A stretch of 64,000 nucleotides of DNA from positions 1 through 64,000 of the forward strand of contig JBBHKE010000882.1 in the NCBI GenBank assembly GCA_037447655.1, in the 5' to 3' direction. Under the pieces are notes generated by a model. The model saw nothing but the letters and a program-made list of their open reading frames with translations. It was not told where the DNA came from and searched no databases. Positions within the stretch are counted from its first letter, which is position 1. Each line of letters opens with the position of its first letter. The position numbers and the translations under genes are program-made. Positions 33,610-44,757 of this stretch are shown here, piece by piece. Source of the DNA: Zygnema cylindricum. Taxonomy: Eukaryota > Streptophyta > Zygnematophyceae > Zygnematales > Zygnemataceae.

Positions 33610-34598
33610 AGCTCCCCTTTCTTTTACTCTCCCTCTCTTTCCACCGAAGTTCCCATAAGGTTTACCTTTGTCTTTCTTTCTCTCATCCCGCTTCCGCTCG
33701 TCACCGTCATTGCTTTTATCACGCTTCCGCTCGTCACTGCCGTTCCTCTCATCACGCTTTCACCAGTCACCACGAACTGTCAGTGCATTCACCTTGACAC
33801 TTCCCCTACGAAGCTCCAAAGTGCTTTCCCTCACAAGTATCATCCCCATAGTAATGCTCCAAGTCCATGAGGAGCAATCCATTGCCTACATACTGTAAAT
33901 TATTTCTTCGTACTCATCTGGAAGTTTTATGATTAGTGTGTTAATCTTTCTCACCTCAGAATCTACATAACCTACACTAGCAAACTCAACATATAATGCA
34001 GCAATATCATTGCAAAACTCTATCATGCTACCGCCTTTATGAGCATAGGCCTCTATTTCTTGTTTTACTAATTATTGCCTCAGTATAGTCTCACTGTTAT
34101 AAATCTGAATTAGTGTTTCCCAGATTTTTGAAAACTTGGTTAGATTTAAAAAAATGATAGCTATGGACTTAGACACATTTCTAAGTATGAGATGTTTTGC
34201 TATACTGTTTTATATTCCCAAATTTTTGTGTCATTTTCTTCAGTTTTTGGTTCAGTTATAATCCCCACACGTGGAACCGTTGCCGAGAGCCTAGCTCCCC
34301 TCACCATCGGTGTCCCTTTATCCTTCTCCCTTTTTCCCTCTTCCATGGTAATGATTTTCCCTTCACCTTCTGTTGCATCCTTACTCCGGTTGGTTTTCTG
34401 GATAATCCCAGATGATTATCCATAGTGAGTTCGTCCAAAGCCGGGTGGCGCACACCTCACTTGTCTCGAAACAATTTCCCATAAGTTCTTTTCGAAAAGT
34501 AATTCCTCCATCGTGAACTCCCATTAAGTGAAGTCTGTTACATTAAAAATAGGCACCCTAGATGGTGGGCCAATAACTTGAAACGCTATGGGCTCGAT
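33610..34598 (-). pseudogene. N-terminal gag of element C
   Basis: Minus strand from the LTR-encoded start position (34598-34596, ATC instead of ATG) through GARLSATVPRVGII-like and capsid-like sequence (near 34030-33900: MIEFCNDIAALYVEFAS-like and INTLIIKLPDEYEEII-like) to the knuckle. Several stops and shifts are present. It is parallel to 19938-18950 of element B. Confidence 0.65.
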
Positions 34599-35786
34599 TG
34601 CCACATAAAATTCGCAGATCCCAAGAAGTTAATCTAGATAGTGCCAACTCCAAGTTGATAAAAACCTAAATGACTGACACCCAAACAGTAACAACCCCAA
34701 TACAGATTCACCCGTGTGAAATAAAACTTCATGTGTGCTCAGTTCCACCTCAGAATGCAAAGATAGAATATGAGTTTTAGACACATTCACTCACTTTGAC
34801 CTTCCTTTAGAAATACAGCCACCTTGGCAAGCAAAAGATTTGAGCGACTACACCTCTGTGTAGCTTGGACTTCCCTGAGTCTGCAGCAAAAAGAATCCCT
34901 AAAAATGGTCCATTGAGTGAGTTGTAATTAAATGGTAAAGTTTGCCTATTTATACAAGTGCTCTCTCTGGGAGAGAGGCGGCTACCTACCAAAATTAAGA
35001 GGCGGCTACCTACCAAAATTTTTCTAAGTCGTAATACCCCTCTCTAAGCCCCCTAGTATTAAGGTACGGACCAATCGTAAGACTGTACTGTACAAGAAAG
35101 TAGTGGTACCGGCGTACTTTTTGTACGGTCCATATACGACATCGCTATAATGTGACATTTGTCACATCCGGAATTGTCATCTCGCGTTTCAAAGATCCCG
35201 CGATCCTTCAAGATCCTGCCATGTGTCATCTGGAATGGCGGTGCCAGAAAACGCGAAGTCGCCCACTCTAGAATCTTGGCTCGCACCACGACCATTGGAT
35301 GAAGACCGGCATTTAAAATTGGTCGTCTAAATAATTGTGCGGTATTTGTTTCATATTTGAAACAAATGGGTGATATCCGTTACGAAATAATCCGTAGTCC
35401 GTATAATACAAACTGTATCTATGTCTTACTATCCCGTTAAATGAATTAGTCTAAATGTTCATGTTTATATATTTATCTTACCCTGTATGTCTTAGTATTG
35501 GTCATAAACTACAGGATAAAGCTACCGGCTACTGGATTCTTGACGAACGGCTGGTACAAGCATCAAGTCCTGGGTCCGTTAAGACACTTTTGGTAAACCT
35601 ACCAAATACTTCAGTCTGTCTCTTTGTCTTGGCAGCATGGGCAGCCATGGCTTTGGCTTCCTCTCTAACCATCAGCGACTACGACAAGTGTGGGGGTTTG
35701 GAGAGTGGTGCGAGAGGCAGGCTTCTGCTCACTTGCTCTTATTGATTTCCCTTTATTCCGACCTAGAAAATACATACATTTCAACA
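34579..35786 (-). repeat. 5' LTR of element C
   Basis: 1208 bases on the minus strand from TGTTGAAATGTATG (35786) to GTTTCA (34579). The primer-binding site below it (34578-34563) has two changes from the 16-base consensus. The hairpin lies at 35540-35582. A 27-base duplication (GAGAGGCGGCTACCTACCAA) occurs near 34970-35020. Confidence 0.75.
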
Positions 35787-37156
35787 TTGTTATGCAGTGG
35801 TGTAAAGGTGCCTATAGTGGAAGGGTATTTTGAGAGCTTTTATCTTTATGTTTGTGATGGTTATCTTAGAACAATAGTAACTTGAGGCCACGAGATAGTG
35901 AGAGAGTCCTAGGTTAGAAAGTGTACTATTTATATTCGCCATATGACCATTGTTATATATTATTGCGTGTGACACGTGGTATGTTACGGTTAATATTTGT
36001 ACAATAGCCTTAGTAACCGTTGTGGTTGTACACTAACCACTAGGCAAGGATACAAAAGGTTACTCAACAATGGCAAAACTCGATACATTACCCGACCACC
36101 ACCGATGTCGCTTTGACTTTTGTTTCAACCATATTTTCACGCTTATAAACTGCTTTGTGCGTCGTTCGCTAAAAAATTAGACCGAGGCGTTACCACTTCA
36201 CCTTTCAGCAAATTCTTGACCATAAAGCTTCACGTTAATCACCATAATTACATACGATATAATCCATAGGGTTCTTCATATCATGAACACTCTTACTTAG
36301 GGTACGGCCCCATGTGATTGTAGCTTAGCGAACTTACTTTGTATTCTAGCGAAGATTCTCCGTACACGGTTTTCAAGTGTCCTAATGCCTAACGACAAAA
36401 TTGCTACTTAAAGCTGTGATGATTGTAAACATCGTCAATGGTCGTGACGGTTGTCAACGTCTACATTTCGTCTTGATGCACAGTATTTTTTGAAGCCTTT
36501 TCATGACGACAAACATGCAGTACATTCGAAGTATCGAATTGACGTTCACTGTACTTTGGTAAAAATGGTTTTCTCGTACGGCTATGGTAAAAATGGTTTT
36601 ATCGTACGGCTATTGTTTTTCTCAAAGTTCCCTGAATTTTGGGGGAAAACGACAGAGTAAAGTCGATACTTTAGTACATGGGTAGTCTCCCTAAGGACAG
36701 TATTATTAGTTCAGATATATATCATCCCGTACCGTCCTCCTAGATGACTGGAATCACTCGATCATCTTGGCTCCAAGTGGCACATAATGAGCAATAAAAA
36801 GTAGAAAACTTCAAAGATGTACTTTAGAGTACATCCACGTGTCCATTATATTTCTGCACCTTCCCACGCGTCTTCTCCGTGAGAACTTAAGGTTTGTCCA
36901 CGTCACTACTCCAATTTACTTGTTGCTGGATTGCGTCTGTGATGTCATCGAGCCACTTTCCTTCCTTCTGCTTGTTTCCCTTGCATTATAATGTAACATT
37001 ACAAAACAAAAAAAGAAAACAAACGGAAAGTAAAATACACAACTTTGCCATGCAGCTGCAATCCACCAGTCGGACAAGCTTCGAGACTTAACAGTTTTGC
37101 AAGTTTGCAAGAAAACGACAGTGTACCGTACAGTAGCTCTCGCCGAAGCAACAATC
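35787..37156. other. Upstream region of the fusion gene
   Basis: AT-rich sequence between the last copia LTR and the fusion gene's start codon. It holds a 27-base duplication (GGTAAAAATGGTTTT..TCGTACGGCTAT, about 36558-36612). It should contain the promoter, but no clear TATA box or factor site can be named. Confidence 0.5.
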
Positions 37157-40100
37157 ATGACAACAACGCAGCGAAAAGCTGCAAATGCTATGATAAAGGC
37201 ATTGGAAAATGAAAAGATCGAGTGAGTGTATATATTTGAGTTGTTGCAGGAAAGAGCGACTAAAGGTTTTTAGGTTTTACTCTTGTTTTCTCAATTTGTT
37301 GCTTTCAGTCTAAAGCTTAATCTCAACCTAAAATTGTTTTCACAATTCTGATAAAAAATAAATAAATAAAGAAAACAACAATTCAATTCAATTGTTTTCA
37401 CATTTCTGGTAGCTGAACAGAGCTGAGCTGTCGTTTGTACAATTACAACAGGATGGTTAAAACTGTTCATGTTTGCTGTGTATTCTTATTTTACCGGAAA
37501 TCAGGTATAAATTTGTTATTCAAAACCATTCATATTTGGTGTTGCTGTACTGTACGGTAAATCAGGTATACATTAGTCATTCAAAATGATTATTGTTTGC
37601 TCTTTTTTCTTATTTTGAGCTTTTTCTTTTTTACCCTTATTCAGCTCATTATTTGCCGTTCAAAACCTTTTCATTTCTTATTTTGTAGGAAATCAGGTAT
37701 ACATTCGTCGTTCAAAACCATTCATGTTCCTTTTTTTTCTTATGGTACGGTAAATCATATCTATATCCATCATTCAAAACCATTCATGTTTGCTGGTTTT
37801 TTTGTGTTTCTACGGTACGAGTCAGGTACATATTCGGCATTCCGGGAGAAGAAAACCTTGACATAGTAGACGCTCTGAAAGAATCCAGCATAAAACTGGT
37901 TGTGACCCGACACGAGCAGGCGGCAGGATTCATGGCCGCTACGGTGGGACGGATGACGGGAAAGTGCGGCGTGTGTCTTTCCACACTCGGTCCAGGAGCT
38001 ACCAATTTTTCCACTGCAGCAGCTTACGCCCAGCTTGCAGGCTTTCCCATGGTGAAGTTTTTTTTTTTTTTTTTTCAGTTGTTTCCGGATTTTTTTGAGT
38101 TTCTTACAAGTTCAATGTGTTCACAAAATCGGATTTTTACAATGTCTCAATTTCCTTTTTCCAAAATGCATACATTAACCATTTACACAATTACAAAATT
38201 TAGCAATATGTTGCTGTTGGTACTGCTTGAATTTACCTTTTCCCACATTTTTTGCACGTCCTTCACCCATTTTTTTAACATACTCGAAATTTTTCTGCTT
38301 TTGTTGCAAGGAAACAAGAAGCCTGTTGGTAAAAAACTGCTCAACATACACTCTCTTTGCACATTCAATGCAGTTCTCTGTCACAATTTTTTTTCCTAGT
38401 TATTGTCTCCGTAATTTTCTCTGGCAATGCCTCATTGGTTTGCATTGTTTGGTGGCTAATCATTCCATTTCGGTGGATAATTAGTCCAATTTAGTGGATG
38501 TTAGTGAAATTTAGTGGATAAGTTAGTCCATTTTGGTGACTATTAGTGCCATTTGGTGGATAATTATTACATTCTGGTGACTAATAAGCCCTATTTGGTG
38601 GATAATTATTTGGATGACTGCAGTTAATGATTACTGGCCAAAAGCCAATTCGCAAAAGCAAACAAGGATCTTTCCAGGTGTGTGTCTCTCTCTATATCGT
38701 GAATAGAACAATCATTGGTCTCTCCCAGTTTCTAAGATTTTAGATGGATTCGCTGGACATATTTTGAAATTCTAGCAGAAGATGGAATGCAGATCGATGG
38801 CCGCATGAGAAATATGCCTAATTGCAAAAAATGGTTGGGGAAGGGGTGATTAGATAGTAGACATTGTGGAGAATATGCGCCCAATTACAAAGGTATGCTA
38901 CATTACTTTTTTGTTCAGTTCCCTTCAGTTCTTCTTTTGAAACAGAACTGATCGTAATTATGAAGAAAAGACTACGGATAAATTTGTCCACCAAGAAATA
39001 CGCACTAGCGTTTGAAAATAAAAAGTAGCAAAAATTAGATAATAATGTACACTGCCCATCACCATTAGAGTTAATCATTCTAATTCGAGTGTGAGTTTTT
39101 AAACACAGCATCATAAATTAGTAAAGCTGAAACTATTTTAGTTAAGTGGAGCATAATGAGCCATGTCGCAAGAAATGATTTAGTGTAGCTAATTCTAATG
39201 GCATGTTTACGTTAATAATTCAACCAACTCGCACAGCGATGGACTGTTTGCTTTTTCTCTTTTGAAGAACTAAGGAAAGTACGCACTTACAATGGATGTG
39301 GCAGTACACGAGACAGATAGCCGATGGAGACCTTGTACCGTCTTCCGTCCGGGAGGCTATTCGAGTGGCGGTGGAGGAAAAGCCAGGTGCTGTGCATTTG
39401 GAGCTTCCAGAAGATATTGCGGGAACTCTCACGGATATGCCGGTGTTCCCGGTGCACTCCGTAAGACGTCCTGTGGCAGAGGTGAAGGCCATTCAGAAGG
39501 CTGTGGCAATGATTCAAGCAGCTTCACATCCTTTACTGCTCATTGGAGCAGCAGCAAATCGAAAAATAACACGCAAGATGTAAGCTTGATATTGACAGTC
39601 GTTTCCTTCTCACTTGCAACCTCTCCCTCGTTTTCGTCAACATGCCTCTCGTCGTCGTCAATCTTTCCGTCGTCTTTGTCAACCTCTCCTTCTTCCCCTC
39701 TACTTCTCCTTCTCTTCTTTTCCTCTTCTTTCTCCCGTCTTCTTCCTCTGCCTCTGTTGGAACCAGAATATCTTATATTCCCAACTTTCCCTTGTCATTT
39801 TCCTCTGCCTCTGTTGCAACCAAAATAACTTGCTTTCCGTTTCATGTTTAAAATACAATTGTATTTGGCGTGTCACAGGCTTCTCGAATTTGTTGACAAA
39901 CTGGGGATTCCCTTCGTTACTACTCAAATGGGAAAGGGCGTCATTGCAGGTATTAACTTGCCTAACACTGGCCGGTCTTTTGTAAATTCATTTTTTTTAA
40001 AGAGATCAAAAACTTTATGGCATTGAGTTTATTGTGATGCCTGACGTGGTATACAGAATCCCATCCCATGTGAGTTATTTTTGTGACTCGATGTTTTATT

Positions 40101-40951
40101 TTCAAGGTCTGAAATTTTTTGCCATCTCATTTACTGTGATCATCTTTCTGACATTGTACAGAATCCCATCCCTTGTACCTTGGTTGTTGTGCCCTCTCCG
40201 CAAAGGACTTTCCACACAAATGTATCGATAAGGCCGACCTTATCGTCAATATTGGTCATGACATTGTGGAGAAACCTCCTTTTTTGATGGTGTGAGTGGC
40301 CAAACTTCTATAACTTTCGCAACATTGTGTGATTTTTAGTCATTGTGGAGAAACTAGAAACTAGAAATAGTCATCCGGTTTTGATTGATGGCGTGAATGG
40401 CCAAACTTATATGATTTTTGCAATCACGAGTGGTTTATAAGGTGTTGTTCAGAGAGGTAACAGATAACAAACAGATTGTTGTAGATAGTAACAGATAGTA
40501 ACAGGTGGTAACAGGTGATAACAGGTGGTAACAGATAGTAACAGATAGTACCAGATAGTAACAGATAGTAACAGATAGTAACATATAGTAACAGATGGTA
40601 ACAGATAGGTAATGTGTTTAAAGGAAGGTGTTTGGCCTTGTGAACAGGCATGGGAGGCCACCTTTTGTTATCCATGTCAATTTTTACACTGCGAAAGTTG
40701 ACAATGTTTATTTCCCACAGGTCTGTATATATCTCTCTCTCCCTATCTCTCATGTATCTGTTAGAGTTTTGCTCTGTTGTTCTGAAAAGCAAAAGAAACT
40801 AAACCAGTTTGTGTCTTTAGCTGAAATGTCTATCTCCCACAGTTATATCTCCGTCTCTCCCTATCTCTCATGCATTTGGTAGCTACTTGCTCCGAAAAGT
40901 AAAAGAAACCCAACCAATACGTGTCTTAAATTGACAATGTTTATTTCCCAC

Positions 40952-41007
<56 letters not shown>

Positions 41008-41985
41008 CTCTCTCTCTCCCTCTCCCTCTCTCCCCACGCATCTGGTAGAGTTTTGCTCCATAACTGCGAAAACTGGAAGTTTACTATTTGCTCTCAAATA
41101 AGACCAAACATAATATTTACACATGTGTCGGTTAGTAAAACTAATTTCTAAAAACCAACCAGTATCCTGTCTAATTGGTGTGGATGTTTCCTGTTTGGCC
41201 CACTGGAATACCAGCTTGAAGTGGTGGGAGATATTGGTAATGCCGTTTGGCAACTGAAGGAATCTCTTCAAGTACAATCTCACTGGGACTTCAACTTCTT
41301 TTCTATGGTAGGTTTTCAGTTATACCCTCAAATTACTATCCCTCGAAATAATTAGTATGAGTCGAATGACAGTCTGCATGGGAAAACTGTGTAAGCATCA
41401 ATAATTCATGTACACAGAATGGGGACTATGCTTATAGTTATTGTTTATTATTATGATATTTTATTATATTTTATGCTATTAGTTACTGTGGTGCAAACTA
41501 ATTATTTAGTGGGGAACCCAAAATTTTGACACCTAAAATTTGTGAGACAGACTAATTACTGTGGGAGGGATAGAGGGAAGGCGGGGTATGTTATTTCATC
41601 AATGGAAGAAAGTAGTCCAAGTTACACAAACAATGAAATTTCTATTTTTTCTGTTCACCAGACTAATTATTGTGGGAGGGATAGAGGAAAGGAGCTTTGT
41701 TATTCCATAATTCGAAAACAGTACCATGATGAAATTTTGATTTTTTCTGTTTTTTGTCGCTTTTCTTAAAACACAGGTGAAGAAGGAGATGGAAGTCAAT
41801 CTTGCAAAAGGAATGGACAGTACCGATTTTCCACTCTGTCCACAGAGGGTGATCGCAGGACTCCGGTAAGGCATTTTGGCAAATGGTTAAGGATTTTTAA
41901 CGTTCTGGGAAACGATGAAACAATAGTAATGGTACGGTAACGGTAGATGATGACATGATAATATTGGAAAATCTCTTTCTCTTTC

Positions 41986-42064
<79 letters not shown>

Positions 42065-44715
42065 TGCTCTCTCTCTCTCCCTTCTCTATCCCCCTCTCTC
42101 TCTCTACTTCTCTCTCTCTCACTCTCTCTCCTCTATCAAGTACTTAATCCTCGTTATTTTTTTTGCGGGCCTTTGAAGGATCACAGGAAGGCGCTTCCCA
42201 ATGATGGAGTTGCATGTCTGGATAATGGTGAGGATTATATTTTGGTTGAATGATGTTTTTTTATACTTTTGTGGTTTACATGTGGAAGAGAGAGGCACAA
42301 AAAGTAAAGTAAAATATAGTAAATATAGTTTTATGATGTAGATACTGACATAACTGTGAGCTGGAAAACGTTTATTTTTTCGACAGGAATGTACAAGATT
42401 TATTTTGCGCGAGCATTTAAGGTAAGAGACCAAAAAAATTTCCCATCTATAATAACGCTGGTTTTTTAATTTTTGATTTCAAATTTTTAATTTTAAATTT
42501 CAATTTCCAAATTTCTGAATTTCAGTAGTCAAAATACTCTTGGTTCTCCGCACCATAGAAAACCGACGGTTCCTCGTTTTGACTGTAAATTTTAATGCAG
42601 TTAGAGACTACTTTTTACTATGTAAAAACTCAAGATTTCAAATTCCAATATTTGTGTTTCAATAGTCAGAGAATACTCTCGATTCCCATACAATAGGAAA
42701 TACAAGATGCCTCTTTTTGCCTCATGTTTGACTCTAATTTACTTTTGACTCTCTACACCATAGATTTACTGCGTTTTTTCATGTATGACTCCTCATTTTA
42801 AAGCAGTCAAATTTTTTTTTTGAAGTTTTTTTTTTAATGGTTTTTTTTTTAATCGTTTTAACAGGCATATGAGCCAAACACTCTTCTTTTGGACAATGCT
42901 TTGGCCACTATGGGCGCTGGACTTCCTTCAGCTATGGCTGTCTCTCTCCTCTATCCCGAAAAGAAAGTGGTGGCTGTATGTGGAGATGGAGGCTTCATGA
43001 TGAATTCTCAGGTTTGCATTTTCTTTACTCAATGCATACTTTTGAATACTCATGAATACTTTTGAATACTCATGAATACTTATGAACACTTATACTTACT
43101 GACTTCTACTTACTTCCTTTTACTTACGAGTACGTCTTTTTATGGATACTGATACTTAGGGATACTTATGGATACTCTACTACTTCCTTATACTTATGAA
43201 TACTTCTACTCATGAATACTGATTCTCATGAATAGTTATACTTTCAATACTTACACTCTGAATACTTCAAGAATTGCATACAAAGCATTGAAAGAGTATT
43301 GCAATGGGTAGTAAATGAGAAATGAGTTTTTGGGTGTCAGAGCATTCGTTTCTGTCTTCCTTTTGTAAATAATTTTGCTTGTTTGTGAAATTTTGCAAAC
43401 ATTCATAATAGTTAATAGTGAGCTAGCTAGCTAGCTTGTTTTGTTTGTTAGTTAGTTAGTTAGTTGGTTAGTTAGTTAGTTAGTAAGTTAGTCAGTTAGT
43501 TTGTAACAATAGTTTGTTTGTTTGTTTGTTTGCAATTTTTGCAGGAAATGGAGACAGCTGTACGTTTGAATCTGAACCTGACTGTCCTTGTACTAAACGA
43601 CAACGCGTTTGGGATGATCAAGTGGAAGCAAAACACCGCGGGTTTTCAACAGTAAGTTCTTATTTTTGAAACTGATATTCTCCTTATTTTGAAATGAGTA
43701 TTGGTTTAAAGTGGAAAGAAATGACTCTATTCTCCTTATTTTGAAACGAATATTCTTTTTGTTCTGAAATGGGTATTAGTTTAAATTGTATTTTGAAGCG
43801 TATATTTCCTTGTTTTGGTATAAGTATCAGCATAAAGTGGAGAATATTGACTAACGCTCAAGAGTTTCCCTTAATCTGAAATATATACTAGTTATATATG
43901 TCATTAACTTTTAAACTTCCCATTTCTGAAAATACGTACGGTTTTCATGTGGCAGGTTCGGATTGGACCTTAATAACCCCGATTTCGTGAAATATGCGGA
44001 AAGGTAATAAAGTTGAGGTTTTTAATTTTAATAACTGGGAGCTCCTTAATGAAGTATTTTTGGGTTTCTTTTTAAAAACCAAAGTGAGTATACTAAAGGG
44101 AAAAATATTCCGGTTTTTTACAGTTATGGGGCCAAAGGATATCGTGCCGAAAGTGCTTCACATTTTGAGGAGCTTTTGGAAAAATGTTTTCATGAGAATT
44201 TTCATGGAGTTAAACTAATTGAGGTTTGTATATTCTCTCTACTTCTTCGGTGGATTTATTTCAATTTTCATTTCAATTTTCATTTCAATTTTCATTTCAA
44301 TTTAAGACTTTCTTACCTGTTTTATTCATTGTTTGTTTTAAAATTGTAAGACCGCTGAAGATTTATGACCCCAAAAACAAGTTTGTGAGGCAATTATTTA
44401 GATTACTCTTGGTATTTTCTTTAATTTGTACCGCTTTAGATTCTATAAGTTTTTGAAAAATGAATTCTGTTGGTACACTGAGAATCACTCTTAGCAAATA
44501 AATATATATAGATAGATAGATAGATAGATAGAAGATATTGTGGGGGGCTTATTTTAGTGTAATCTATTATAATTTAGATTCAAGGGACGTAGATGAGTTT
44601 TGACCGCTTACCAAATTAACGTTGTGAAAATAACAATCGCTATTATTATTGGTCAGATGGCAGCAAAAACAGTGTTATTAACGCTAAAAAAAAAAAAGTG
44701 CGACTAACGGTGTCG

Positions 44716-44757
<42 letters not shown>

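Larger units (their letters stand above)
31773..35786 (-). mobile_element. Non-autonomous copia element C (second copy of the B type)
   Basis: Minus strand. Partial left LTR 31773-32579, interior 32580-34578, right LTR 34579-35786. It has the same interior plan as element B: gag, knuckle, Lys/Glu-rich spacer and RNase H relic, with no protease site, integrase or RT. The polypurine tract, reversed, is at 32580-32593. The left LTR lacks its gag-side third because it is fused to element D's LTR. No target duplication can be read because one outer end is lost. Confidence 0.75.

Noticed and set aside
39292-39828. 178-codon plus-strand frame overlapping the fusion gene
   Set aside because: It is an out-of-frame shadow of exon 5 followed by CT-rich intron sequence; the frame at 39305-39579 matches the enzyme family.
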